Shown here: positions 1 through 8,568 of the stretch, one piece after another
Layout: each line of letters starts with the position of its first letter
Numbering within the stretch: the first letter of the stretch is position 1
Source: a virus
DNA length: 64,000 nt
IMG/VR virus record: IMGVR_UViG_3300009285_002342
Span: 51,126-115,125 of that record
Direction: 5' to 3' (one strand)
The notes under the pieces: model-generated
Database searches by the model: none
The model's input: only the letters and a program-made list of their open reading frames with translations
What the model was told of the DNA's origin: nothing
Translations under genes and position numbers: made by a program

Positions 1-2151
1 CTTACAGCCTTCAAAAAAGGAAATTCTATATGGTTCAAATTCTTTCGGATCGCGCTTCTTGCCGATAACCTTTAAAACATTATAACCATCGGTAGCAGAA
101 AAACCCGCTAAGTCAATCATAGACCGCATCATTTGTTCCTGATAGGCCATTACGCCATAGGTTGATTTTGTAATTTCTTCGTACTTCGGATGTAGCGGAA
201 TCCATTCCTCGCCATGTTTTCGCTTAACATATAAATCGGCCATTCCCGATTCTAACGGCCCGGGCCTAGCTAAAGCGCCGATAGCTACAATATCGTTAAA
301 TTCATCGGGTTTCATTTCTTTACATAATTTTTTACAGGCATAACCAGACATTTGAAATATTCCGGCGGTATCGCCTTCCGAAAGCATTTTATAAACCTTC
401 GGATCGTCTAACGGAATATTCTCAATATCCAAATTATCTATTATCTTAACCGCTTCGTCTATAACGACTACGGTACTTAGTTTTAAAACGTCAATTTTTA
501 CCAGTCCCGCGTGTTCATCGCAATCCACCATATCCCAGTTTATTACAATATTATCGCTACGGCGAACTAAATTGCCCCTCGTCCCGTCCCTTAGATCTTC
601 TCCGGAAATTATCAATCCTGCTGGATGTCTTCCACTCGAACGGCATTGTCCTTCTAATTCGCAAGCTAAACGGAGTTGATCTGGATATCGTACTGCAAAC
701 TTTCGCCCCTCTCTTGTACTCTCTGCTGCCGCTTTTATAAGTCCGGTAGCATGTCCTTTCCCCTCTATGTTTTTAGCAAATTCGTCTATATCATTTTCAT
801 CTAACTCAAAGACACGGCCTACGTCTCTAACAGAAGAACGACTTTTCATCCTCATAAACGTACTAATTCCTACGACATTATATTCCCCATATTCTTCTAC
901 AAGATGTTGTTGTATTTTATCGGTTTGAGTATTATCAAAATCAAGATCAATATCCGGAAGTGATTTTCTATCTTCGGAAATAAAACGCTCAAATAAAAGA
1001 TTATATTTTATCGGGTCTATCACTCTTGTTATTCCGGCGAGCATCGAAGTAAGTGAACCTGCAACCGATCCTCTTCCAGGCCCAACAGGTATCTTCGCTT
1101 CCTTACAGTATTGAATCAATTCATAGATAATAAGAAAATAACGAGAAAAGTTTTTATGCTGAATAACTTGCATTTCCCTCTTGTATCTTTCTCTATATCC
1201 TTCGGGCCATCTTTTTCCGAAAATCTCTTCGCCGCCTTTTTCGCATATTTCAGCTAAAATATCTTCGGCGGTTAAATCCGGATTCGCCTTTTCGTATCGG
1301 GTAAGCGGAAGGGAAGGAATCATTTTAGGAACTCTAAAATCCCAACACTTCTCCGCTATTTCTACTGTTTTCGTTAAGGCTTCGTAATACTGTTTTCGAT
1401 TTAAGATATTTTGTGCTTTAAATTCAGAGACCATTTCGTCTGCGGTTCTTAGATGTAAACCTTTAAAACCGAATTTCCACCTATCCGGATCTTTCCATTT
1501 CGCTTGTCTTTGCACAGCTAAAAGAACTTCTTGAGCTTCCCATTGATTTTCGTACACGTAATGGCAGTCGTTCGTCGCTATAAGCGGAATATTGTATTTT
1601 TCTGAAAGTTGTAGACAAAGGTTATTTATCTTAACTTGTGAGGCAATTTGATGTGGCATTACCTCTAAGTATATTTCTGTTTTTTCGATTAGATCTTTAA
1701 AAAGTTCTTCGCCATTAGGCAGATTAAGAAACGAAGACGAACATCCCGTAAGTAAAATTAAACCGGAAAGATCGGCGCTTCTTAGCAAGGGAAAATCTAT
1801 TCTCGGTCTACGGTTAAAACCTTCTAAGTTCGCTACGGTTAGCATCCGATTAAGTTCTTGCCAGCCTTGTAGATTTTTTACTAAAACAGTAATATGTCCC
1901 CTAGATTCTTTTCCAGTAGACTTCATATCGGGTACACAATATAGCTCAGTCCCGAGAATTGGCTTTATTCCTACTTTATCGAAAGCTTTCTGCCATTTTA
2001 TATGTGTATCTATATTGGAATGATCAGTGATAGCACAGGCTTTAAACCCTAATTCTACATTTCTTTTTGCGTATTGTTCCGGTTTGCCGATCCCGTCAAG
2101 GAGGCTGTATTCCCCGTGCACGTGCAAATGTATAAAATCGGAATTATTCAT
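1..2151 (-). CDS. dnaE: DNA polymerase III alpha subunit (partial, C-terminus outside window)
   Basis: Replicative C-family DNA polymerase; about 716 N-terminal residues are visible, against roughly 1,100-1,200 in full-length DnaE. The N-terminus has the PHP domain signature HLHVHGEYSLLDG (residues ~8-20). GPGRGSVAGS lies near residue 356. The palm motif PDIDLDFDN near residue 398 carries the two catalytic aspartates. The ATG at 2151 overlaps the stop of the upstream methyltransferase (TAATG), so translation is probably coupled. With the clamp, helicase and primase in this window it forms a largely phage-owned replisome. The gene runs off the left edge. Confidence 0.96.
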   Translation of the reverse strand, partial: MNNSDFIHLHVHGEYSLLDGIGKPEQYAKRNVELGFKACAITDHSNIDTHIKWQKAFDKVGIKPILGTELYCVPDMKSTGKESRGHITVLVKNLQGWQELNRMLTVANLEGFNRRPRIDFPLLRSADLSGLILLTGCSSSFLNLPNGEELFKDLIEKTEIYLEVMPHQIASQVKINNLCLQLSEKYNIPLIATNDCHYVYENQWEAQEVLLAVQRQAKWKDPDRWKFGFKGLHLRTADEMVSEFKAQNILNRKQYYEALTKTVEIAEKCWDFRVPKMIPSLPLTRYEKANPDLTAEDILAEICEKGGEEIFGKRWPEGYRERYKREMQVIQHKNFSRYFLIIYELIQYCKEAKIPVGPGRGSVAGSLTSMLAGITRVIDPIKYNLLFERFISEDRKSLPDIDLDFDNTQTDKIQQHLVEEYGEYNVVGISTFMRMKSRSSVRDVGRVFELDENDIDEFAKNIEGKGHATGLIKAAAESTREGRKFAVRYPDQLRLACELEGQCRSSGRHPAGLIISGEDLRDGTRGNLVRRSDNIVINWDMVDCDEHAGLVKIDVLKLSTVVVIDEAVKIIDNLDIENIPLDDPKVYKMLSEGDTAGIFQMSGYACKKLCKEMKPDEFNDIVAIGALARPGPLESGMADLYVKRKHGEEWIPLHPKYEEITKSTYGVMAYQEQMMRSMIDLAGFSATDGYNVLKVIGKKRDPKEFEPYRISFFEGCK

Positions 2152-2946
2152 TATCGGAAAAATCCTTTGGCTGGTATTTTATGATTTTTAATTCTTTCAG
2201 AAGCCTTTTTGTACATCTCTTCGTCTTTTTCGATTAGGATATAGTTTCTTTTTGTATTAAGACAAGCAATACCGCTAGTACCGCTTCCTGCGCAGTTATC
2301 AAGAACCAAATCACCTTCAATCGTATATGTTTTAATTAGATATTCAAATAACGGTACTGGTTTTTGGGTAGGGTGAATGCCTCTTTCCCTAGGATATAAT
2401 AAAATACTTTCTGGATATTTTGTATCGTATGTTTTTTTTAAAATCTTCTTTTCTACTATTTCCGCTAAATTTAGCACTTTCCGAAGAACATTTGTTTGCC
2501 CCGTTTTTAATTTTTTTATATCTCGGTATCATTTTTGGAAAATAATTTATGCTCCCAAAACAAAAAACCAAAACATCCTCGTGAACTTTCATAGGAGCGT
2601 ATTTAGCAGTAACAAAATTCCCTGCAAATTTCTTATTCCAAACCCAAGAATGTTTGTAATTGTTAATATTACTCATTACTAGCGCTGAAGTAAAAGGTTG
2701 AGATGACGTAAGGATTATCGCACCATTATCTTTAATAATTCTCCTATACTGTTTCCATAACGATTCAAAAGGAATAATCACATCCCATTTACAGGCGGTA
2801 GTGCCGTAAGGTGGATCGCACAAAACCATATCAATACTCTTATCTTCAATATATTTCATCGCTTGAAGACAATCGGCATTAATAAGGCTGTTTACTGGCA
2901 ATCGCCCTACGGATATAACCTCTTTAATATTATTAAAAATATTCAT
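2151..2946 (-). pseudogene. Beta-class DNA methyltransferase, frameshifted at an A8 tract
   Basis: N6-adenine or N4-cytosine methyltransferase split over two frames. The first part (2946 to 2389) carries motif IV DPPYGTT at residues 44-50. The second (from about 2477 to 2151) carries HPTQKP and the SAM-binding motif DNCAGSGTSG. Motif IV before motif I is the beta-class order. The frames meet at a run of eight A (minus strand, about 2432-2439). Removing one A gives a continuous protein of about 264 residues of normal family length. It could be a real mutation, a phase-variable tract or a sequencing error in a homopolymer. Confidence 0.85.
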
Positions 2947-3553
2947 TAATTTTCGCTTTTATCAGTTCCCATTCACTTTGATTAATATCTACTTTTGTTC
3001 TATTTTCTAACCATGAGACAAATTGTAAATTATCTAATAATAACGCCCCTCCGTTACACTTTGCTTTTATATGATCTAAAGACGGTTTAATCCATTTATC
3101 TCTCGAAACTCGCCATTTTTCTAAAAGGGTATTAAATTTTTTGTCATTATAAAACTTTTCAATAAACTGCTTATATATTTCCGTTGTAAATCCGTTACAA
3201 TCTCGTTTTCTAGAAAGTGAACGATTAAGATATTTTAATTTTTCAATATCTTCAAAACTATTAAGCCATTCAAGCGATACATCATATTTTAAATGAGATT
3301 TCATATTTTTTAATTTAAAATCCCTTGTCATTTTTTTACCCTTTGACCACGCTTCTCTCCCTTTACAAGCTCTACTAATATTGTTTTTATGTTCCTGCGT
3401 AAATTCTTTAAGAGTGTTCCTTCTTGTTATTTTAATCCCTTCTTTTTCTAATTTTCTTCTAATTAAATGATGATTTGTATTAAACTTCTCCGCTATCATC
3501 CTTAACGTCCATCTTTCTATTTCGTATAATCGAATTATCTCTTTGGTATTCAT
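2933..3553 (-). CDS. HNH homing-type endonuclease
   Basis: 206 residues. The N-terminal ~40 residues look like a helix-turn-helix (ERWTLRMIAEKFNTNHHLI). A middle segment with KGREAWSKGKK resembles NUMOD-type DNA-binding modules. The C-terminus has the HNH-like core PSLDHIKAKCNGG followed by LDNLQFVSWLENRTK, typical of phage HNH enzymes. It sits between a methyltransferase fragment (3596-3700) and the frameshifted methyltransferase, overlapping the latter by a few codons. This fits a homing endonuclease that invaded a methyltransferase locus. Function is inferred from motifs only. Confidence 0.8.
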   Translation of the reverse strand: MNTKEIIRLYEIERWTLRMIAEKFNTNHHLIRRKLEKEGIKITRRNTLKEFTQEHKNNISRACKGREAWSKGKKMTRDFKLKNMKSHLKYDVSLEWLNSFEDIEKLKYLNRSLSRKRDCNGFTTEIYKQFIEKFYNDKKFNTLLEKWRVSRDKWIKPSLDHIKAKCNGGALLLDNLQFVSWLENRTKVDINQSEWELIKAKINEYF

Positions 3554-3595
3554 AATAATTATTCCCCCTATTAATATAATATCCGTACCTTATAA

Positions 3596-3700
3596 CTAAA
3601 ATAGAAAGTTATATGGCAGATCACAAAGGATCATATCAATAGTCCGGTCAGGAATATTATCCATAAGTTTTAGGCAATCACCTAACCAAAATTCACTCAA
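3596..3700 (-). pseudogene. N-terminal remnant of a second DNA methyltransferase
   Basis: 34-codon open frame from a TTG at 3700 with GGAG eight bases upstream. It reads like the start of a phage DNA methyltransferase: WLGDCLKLMDNIPDRTIDMI, then motif IV as CDLPYN, then FLF and a stop. Homology to the family ends at motif IV. The TTG overlaps the stop of the upstream HD gene, as expected of an operon member. The HNH gene follows at once, suggesting that an insertion or recombination event truncated this gene. Confidence 0.7.
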
Positions 3701-4230
3701 AATTCATTTCTCCAAATTTCCTGAAATCTACCGATAAACATGTTATTCGCTTCTTTCGAAGGAACTCCGAAATTCCAACTTAACCTTAATCTTGCTCCGC
3801 TAATATTCCAAGGCGCAGGTGGTTTCAGCATTAAAGCGTCCATTTCATTTCCTAAGATAACCGTATCCGCAAATTTTACTTCTTCGGAAAACGGATAGGT
3901 AATACCGAACCGATTAGCAATAACGATATTTAACTTTTCTTCAATCTTAGCGTATCCCTTTAGAAAATGTTTAATCGGCTTAGGTACATCCAAAAGATAC
4001 GCTTCCGAGGCATCGTGCAAAAGTCCTTGTAAAGCATATCTTTCGGGAACGTGAAAGGAGACTAAGACAGAATGCTCAGCGACCGAATAAAACTTACGGC
4101 AATGCCCATTATACCTACACTGATTCGACAAGGACCAAGCGATATCCAAAATATCTATTTCTTCTGAACTAGGATCTAAAGGGTAGAATTGCTTGCCTGT
4201 ATAAGTTTGAATCCAGTCGCCTTTTCTCAT
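3697..4230 (-). CDS. HD-domain phosphohydrolase, phage type
   Basis: 177 residues. It has the metal-binding pattern of the HD superfamily: VAEHSV near residue 48, LLHDASEAYLLD near residue 70, and a later aspartate in FADTVILGNEMDA. The N-terminal TYTGKQFYPLDP is typical of the small phage HD hydrolases related to YfbR-type 5'-nucleotidases. The likely role is nucleotide pool control during phage replication. The start overlaps the next HD gene and the stop overlaps the methyltransferase remnant. Confidence 0.82.
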   Translation of the reverse strand: MRKGDWIQTYTGKQFYPLDPSSEEIDILDIAWSLSNQCRYNGHCRKFYSVAEHSVLVSFHVPERYALQGLLHDASEAYLLDVPKPIKHFLKGYAKIEEKLNIVIANRFGITYPFSEEVKFADTVILGNEMDALMLKPPAPWNISGARLRLSWNFGVPSKEANNMFIGRFQEIWRNEF

Positions 4231-4718
4231 TTTCGTCTCTCCAAATACATAGAATGGGTTGAGCGAAATTCGCCGGATTCTATGCTTTCTTTAACAGATT
4301 TTTGAAACTTTCTTATTGCGTCCATATTACTCTCGCAATTAATGGTTAATTTCGGTTCTACAATATTATTCCAATAAAGCCACCAAGTTGGAGATATATA
4401 CCAAGAATACTTATCCGCCTTATATAGCATACGCAAACCACAATATCCAGAATGTGAACAATGAGCGGCTGTAAAAATATAAGCTTTTCTTCCAAAAAAC
4501 CGACCTGCTACTTTAGCTCCTAATTCCCAATGCTTTTTCTTTTGTTCATAATCGCTTAAATAATCTTTACCTATATGCCCGATATCGTGGAGAAAGATAC
4601 AGATAATTTGCCAAAATTTAGGCCAACTCCCGTAAAGTTTTCTCCACGATATTAGGACTAGGAAAGAATGGAAAACAGAATGGCATCCAATTAGGATACT
4701 TACCGTTCCTTCCTTCAC
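4227..4718 (-). CDS. HD-like hydrolase, second copy type
   Basis: 163 residues. It contains a buried HD signature IFLHDIGHIGKDYLSD (residues ~41-56) and later AAHCSHSG, a pattern seen in a family of phage proteins annotated as HD hydrolases. It is not a close paralog of the neighbouring 177-residue HD protein. The two adjacent genes overlap by a few bases, so they are probably made together. Substrate unknown. Confidence 0.6.
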   Translation of the reverse strand: MKEGTVSILIGCHSVFHSFLVLISWRKLYGSWPKFWQIICIFLHDIGHIGKDYLSDYEQKKKHWELGAKVAGRFFGRKAYIFTAAHCSHSGYCGLRMLYKADKYSWYISPTWWLYWNNIVEPKLTINCESNMDAIRKFQKSVKESIESGEFRSTHSMYLERRK

Positions 4719-4722
4719 GATC

Positions 4723-5793
4723 TTATCCCCTTCCCCTTTTCTTCGGTTCGGGTTTTACTTCGGTTTCCACGGGTTCTTCGGTCGTCGGAGCTTCTTCCTC
4801 GTCTGCAATAAGACAGACGGCGTGTCTGAAATTGTCCCCTTCGAAAAGCAAAGCACCGTCAGATACCGTCGCTTTATTCGCCTTCGGAATAATCGAAGAG
4901 AGATGTTCAGGGGAAGCGACAAATTCAATCTTTTTCCCTTTGTACTTTATCGGGACCGGTTCTATAGCTTTTCCTTTTATGTTTTCGCACTTCGCAATGA
5001 TTTCCCAGTTATCTACCGTAATCGTTACCCGCTTCAACTTATTCGATTCTTCGGCTAAAACCTGTACCCTGGACAAGGCTGCACAAAGTTCTACCGGAAA
5101 ATCAATCTTCTTTCCTTCTACGTTCAGATATTCGTCTACGTCTTCAAAGTTATCGTCTATCAGCGTATGCGCAAAGATAGCCCCGTCGTGATTTCGGTAG
5201 ACGGCTTGCGAATCCGTAATCAGAATTTCCTTTAGCCCGAAGGTAGAAAGAAAGTGTGCGATTTTTGAGGGAATAAGAATCGGTTTTTCTAAATCGATTT
5301 CTTCGGAAAGAATCCTTTCGGTAATACGGAAGTTATCGGAAGACAAAATCCTTTTTCCATCTACGGAAAGACATGTTAAAACGCCCATAGACGCTTGATC
5401 ACTCGCGGAGAAGGTACAAAAACCTAATGCTTCGTCGAAATCCTCCGGTAACGGTCGCCAATCCTCCTCTTCAAAATCGAAAGAAGGTATATCTTTCGCT
5501 TCTACCATCTTCAACCATACTTCCGTCTTTCCTGCCTTAACGTGTAACTCCTTTTCGTCCGCGTCAATTTCCATGTCTTCCTGGCTGAATTTGTTAAGCA
5601 ATCTCGTAAATTCATCCGCAGGAATCACCGCCTTTAGATCGGTATCCAAAGGTACGCAAATCGTGATTTCTTCGCCAGCTCCGATAAGTTTATCATTATC
5701 GAAGATTAGCATTCCTGAAAGTTCGGAAATTTTACCGTCGCTTAAAGCCGGTTTTACCTTTTCAATCGCACTTAAAAGTTCTTTTCGTTTCAT
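4723..5793 (-). CDS. dnaN: DNA polymerase sliding clamp (beta-clamp like)
   Basis: 356 residues, the expected length of a three-domain bacterial beta clamp. Features such as MKRKELLSAIEKVKPAL at the start, IPADEFTRLLNKF, SSDNFRITE and a clamp-like third domain support this. The C-terminus adds an acidic Pro/Glu tail and a basic KKRGRG end not usual in host clamps. It lies in the same operon as dnaE and would tether it to DNA. The sequence is divergent, so the call rests on pattern and context. Confidence 0.75.
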   Translation of the reverse strand: MKRKELLSAIEKVKPALSDGKISELSGMLIFDNDKLIGAGEEITICVPLDTDLKAVIPADEFTRLLNKFSQEDMEIDADEKELHVKAGKTEVWLKMVEAKDIPSFDFEEEDWRPLPEDFDEALGFCTFSASDQASMGVLTCLSVDGKRILSSDNFRITERILSEEIDLEKPILIPSKIAHFLSTFGLKEILITDSQAVYRNHDGAIFAHTLIDDNFEDVDEYLNVEGKKIDFPVELCAALSRVQVLAEESNKLKRVTITVDNWEIIAKCENIKGKAIEPVPIKYKGKKIEFVASPEHLSSIIPKANKATVSDGALLFEGDNFRHAVCLIADEEEAPTTEEPVETEVKPEPKKRGRG

Positions 5794-6518
5794 TCTTTCT
5801 CCTTCCGTTTAAGTTTTCTCTCCTTTAGTGGTCTTACTGGAATTATTCCGAATCCTAGATTTATTTGTTTTACTTTAGTCAAATCTTCATATCTCTTAGA
5901 TTCACCTTTAGGATAATGTAAAATCGGAAATCTAAGATGTTTCCTTGCTTCCTTTGCCCATCTTTTATCGCCATGAAAATAAATATATCTATGTTTAGGT
6001 TTTTGAGGAATTCTTTCTTCTATTTTTCCTTCGTATCTTTCACCGCGAATTTTTCCAGTACAAGATCTTCGATGAATTATTTTCCCTTCAGTAGTAAGAT
6101 ATTTCCCTTCGTTAAAAGATCCTTCTCCGGTATAAATCCAATTTAGAGCTTGATAAACATAACCTACATGCCCTTGATTTTGGTCTGCGTAACTCACAAG
6201 GATAAGAGGTTTAGGTAGCAATTTTATTGCATTAGCAGCAAAAAAGGTGGCAAGATTTTTTCTTTCTGAATAATCAATACAAAGCCGGTTAAATTCTAAA
6301 ACAGTATCTTTATAATCTTTTCCGCAAACAGAAGCCCCTAAATTCCTATTAGGGCAATATCCAAAAGTCGCTACACCTATCGTTCTATTTTTTTCTTTTT
6401 CGACCAACGCAAATCCATAAATATTCACTGTAGGCGCTCTACCTGCATAATGCTTTTTTAAAAGCCATTCTTTTGCTGCCAAACATGGAATCGAAACTAT
6501 CCGGAATTTATCTTTCAT
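5790..6518 (-). CDS. Mom-like DNA adenine modification protein (GNAT fold)
   Basis: 242 residues, close to phage Mu Mom. The segment LEFNRLCIDY and the strongly Mom-like SYADQNQGHVGYVYQALNW support the family. Mom converts adenine in DNA to an N6-acetamido-type base, blocking many restriction enzymes. The start is set at 6518 because AGGAAGG lies just upstream and conserved sequence begins at MKDKFRIVSIPC. A longer in-frame extension to 6701 runs through an intergenic repeat and is not credible. The gene is followed by the sliding clamp gene with an ATGA-type overlap. Confidence 0.88.
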   Translation of the reverse strand: MKDKFRIVSIPCLAAKEWLLKKHYAGRAPTVNIYGFALVEKEKNRTIGVATFGYCPNRNLGASVCGKDYKDTVLEFNRLCIDYSERKNLATFFAANAIKLLPKPLILVSYADQNQGHVGYVYQALNWIYTGEGSFNEGKYLTTEGKIIHRRSCTGKIRGERYEGKIEERIPQKPKHRYIYFHGDKRWAKEARKHLRFPILHYPKGESKRYEDLTKVKQINLGFGIIPVRPLKERKLKRKEKE

Positions 6519-6525
6519 ATCCTTC

Positions 6526-6620
6526 CTACGCTTCGTAGAATCGCTTAGGTTAAACGATCTATCGCTAACCCATAATACCCTACGGGTAAAATATTTGAAC
6601 GCCTTAAAAACGATTAAGCG
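6526..6620. repeat. Intergenic repeat R1 (about 100 bp family)
   Basis: One of six related intergenic elements (others at 20799, 27496, 35253, 43602, 61359). It starts with a small hairpin CTACG-CTT-CGTAG, continues GAATCGCTTAGGTTAAACGA, has a central ACCCTACGGGT and ends CGCCTTAAAAACGATT. It directly abuts the ribosome site of the Mom-like gene. Confidence 0.8.
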
Positions 6621-6648
6621 AAGAATCCGCTTCGTTTCCCTTTTTTCT

Positions 6649-6831
6649 TCAATTCTGACATTTGGTAAGTTTTCCTTGACAACCTTTAGCACCGCATACA
6701 TTAGGCAAGACCCAACGAAACTTTTTATTTTTCGCTACCCAAAAACCTTGCTTCGAACCGCATATTTCACATTCATACCAAGTAGTCTGTTTCTTCTCTT
6801 CTTCAGTTTCTTCGTCCCTACACATTTGCAT
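6649..6831 (-). CDS. Small zinc-binding protein, unknown role
   Basis: 60 residues from the ATG at 6831, which has AGGAG six to seven bases upstream. Two pairs of cysteines (CEICGS; CGAKGC, with a final Cys) suggest one zinc ribbon. An acidic/basic stretch EETEEEKK precedes it. It lies between a methyltransferase remnant and repeat R1. No function recognised. Confidence 0.6.
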   Translation of the reverse strand: MQMCRDEETEEEKKQTTWYECEICGSKQGFWVAKNKKFRWVLPNVCGAKGCQGKLTKCQN

Positions 6832-6842
6832 TTTTAACTCCT

Positions 6843-6968
6843 TTACATACCCCAATATGCCGGCGAAGTCACGCACATATCAGCTATTCCGGAAGGTAGG
6901 GATTTTAAGACATCTATATTGTGCCCTAAATATATTTTAGAATCACCGAATTCACGATAAGGTTTCAT
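6843..6968 (-). pseudogene. N-terminal remnant of a DNA methyltransferase (TSPxY type)
   Basis: 41-codon frame starting at an ATG that overlaps the stop of the DUF2156-like gene (ATGA). It reads as a methyltransferase N-terminus: GDSKIYLGHNIDVLKSLPSG, then CVTSPAYWG, a degenerate form of the usual TSPPYWG motif IV, then a stop. The rest of the enzyme is missing, and a zinc-protein gene with its own ribosome site follows at once. It is the second methyltransferase remnant in the window that breaks exactly at motif IV. Confidence 0.7.
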
Positions 6969-7726
6969 ATTTTTGATCTTACCTTCCGAATAGCAATAGG
7001 ATTCATTTTTTTCTTAAACGCACGTAAAGACTCGTTCCCTAAATCCCCACAATCATTTACGTATTTTCCGTTTCCGTATTCTGCCACTTCCCGATAAAAC
7101 AGCAACCTCATATATTCAGCTAAGTACGGTTCCGCTAAACAAATTGAATAGCGGAAAATTAGATATTTGAAATTCTCATCCCAAACATTTAAGCCGACAA
7201 CTTTCTTCCTCTCCATGTCTATCAGAACTTTTCGATTTTTACCGTTTAGACAAAAATCTAACAATACTTCCGCATCTTCAATTTGTCTAAAACGCAAAGT
7301 CCATTCCGTTAGAAGATCGATAATCGGCGTTACAGGATGCCCCACTACGGCACGAAGATAAGTTAATTTCGGATTTCGGGCAACGAACTTCCGACTATTT
7401 TTACGAAACACTGCCCACTCCCCTCCTTTCATAGTGAGAAAATCGGCAGGATCGTAAATATACTCATAGTCAAGAAATTCGTTGCCCAACGGGCATTCCG
7501 GAAAGTCAGCCCAAAAAGGAGAGTCTTTCCAAAGTGGATTGCCCATTTTTCGGATAACCGGAAACAGTATTTGTTTTCCCTTATCTTCAACCCAAACTTC
7601 GCTTCCGGTATCGTAAACACGAAATTCGGCCCTATCGAAATATTCCTCCGAGCACCAGCAATTCGGCGTTATTCCGTTAAGGCGAAGAATTTCTAAATAT
7701 TCTTTCGGACTAATCAGTTTTTTCAT
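6965..7726 (-). CDS. DUF2156-like acyltransferase-fold protein
   Basis: 253 residues. The middle and C-terminal parts resemble the DUF2156 / LPG-synthase C-terminal fold, a GNAT relative: YDPADFLTMKGGEWAVFRKN, an internal VLIDMERKKVVGLNVW, and near the end NDCGDLGNESLRAFKKKMNP. Family members move acyl or aminoacyl groups. Being encoded beside a Mom-like acyltransferase and radical SAM enzymes, it could act in base or tRNA modification; that is inference. It starts next to the clamp-like gene and ends over the methyltransferase remnant start. Confidence 0.55.
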   Translation of the reverse strand: MKKLISPKEYLEILRLNGITPNCWCSEEYFDRAEFRVYDTGSEVWVEDKGKQILFPVIRKMGNPLWKDSPFWADFPECPLGNEFLDYEYIYDPADFLTMKGGEWAVFRKNSRKFVARNPKLTYLRAVVGHPVTPIIDLLTEWTLRFRQIEDAEVLLDFCLNGKNRKVLIDMERKKVVGLNVWDENFKYLIFRYSICLAEPYLAEYMRLLFYREVAEYGNGKYVNDCGDLGNESLRAFKKKMNPIAIRKVRSKI

Positions 7727-8568
7727 TATCTTCGAAGAAACCCCGTTCCTTTTTGCCTTTTAACGGTTTCTTTTCTTTCTTCGCCTTCTCTGCTATCAGC
7801 CGTTGAATCAGCTTCTTCGACACCCCGCCCGATTTCCTCGATTTCCCGCCCATTTTCTTCCTCCTGTATTGATTCTAAGAAACATCCTTCGTCATACAGA
7901 CAACCCGCGACAATTCCTTTCATTCCAAACTTATCCCCTTCGATTACTGCAAAATCATTCTTCTTACCGAAGAAAAACTTTACAGTATTCGAAAATGTAA
8001 AAAGGGCTAAAAGATCGGCGGTCCTTAATCCTATCGGCCCGAAGTCTTCTTTTATCGTCTTCCCCCATGATACCCCGAAACCCTCTTTCACTTGCGTTAA
8101 TTCTACGGTAGAACCGGAATAGATGTCCCTTTGTAGAAGAAGCGGTTTCCGATTCTTAGCTGAAACCTCAATATGACTAAGGCTTTCTTCTAAAAGAGAA
8201 AGAACTTCGGTATGCAAATCCAAACGGTTATCGCCTTTTTTCTTATAAAGTTTCCGAAAAGAATCATCTATTTCGTCAAAAGTCCGCTTAGAAGTAGCAC
8301 AAGATTTTTTTCTTACGAAACCAGCGGCGTTTTGCGTAAATACAATTTTCCCGTCTATTAACTTAAAATCCGGCGAATCGTACTGATTAGATTCCATACC
8401 GATCTTTTCAGGAAATTCTTCTTTCGAATCAAAATGCAGAATAACTGTATTGTCGAAGTTGGCTATGTAGATAGACTTATTTCCTAAGAAGACTTCGTTT
8501 CTTAAATGCCCATTTTGAGTTAAGACTACTGCTATAGAAAGTATTTTTTCGGTCATTTGATTAATCAT
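7726..8568 (-). CDS. Hypothetical protein, possibly clamp-like
   Basis: 280 residues from the ATG at 8568, chosen because GGAGG sits seven bases upstream. The middle has alternating beta-type stretches, and VIEGDKFGMKGIVAGCLYDE loosely recalls the third domain of sliding clamps. The last ~55 residues are highly charged and low in complexity (E/R/K/G repeats). The start overlaps the stop of the radical SAM gene (ATGA) and the stop adjoins the DUF2156-like gene. The clamp idea is weak; otherwise unknown. Confidence 0.4.
   Translation of the reverse strand: MINQMTEKILSIAVVLTQNGHLRNEVFLGNKSIYIANFDNTVILHFDSKEEFPEKIGMESNQYDSPDFKLIDGKIVFTQNAAGFVRKKSCATSKRTFDEIDDSFRKLYKKKGDNRLDLHTEVLSLLEESLSHIEVSAKNRKPLLLQRDIYSGSTVELTQVKEGFGVSWGKTIKEDFGPIGLRTADLLALFTFSNTVKFFFGKKNDFAVIEGDKFGMKGIVAGCLYDEGCFLESIQEEENGREIEEIGRGVEEADSTADSREGEERKETVKRQKGTGFLRR

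Noticed and set aside
2933-3700. Group I or II intron carrying the HNH gene
   Set aside because: The downstream methyltransferase has its own complete N-terminus rather than the missing second half, and no intron core was visible.
6519-6701. N-terminal extension of the Mom-like protein
   Set aside because: It passes through repeat R1, lacks a ribosome site and has no family similarity; the ATG at 6518 has AGGAAGG.
7726-8568. Firm assignment as a second sliding clamp
   Set aside because: Only a weak resemblance in the last domain; the call was left as hypothetical.
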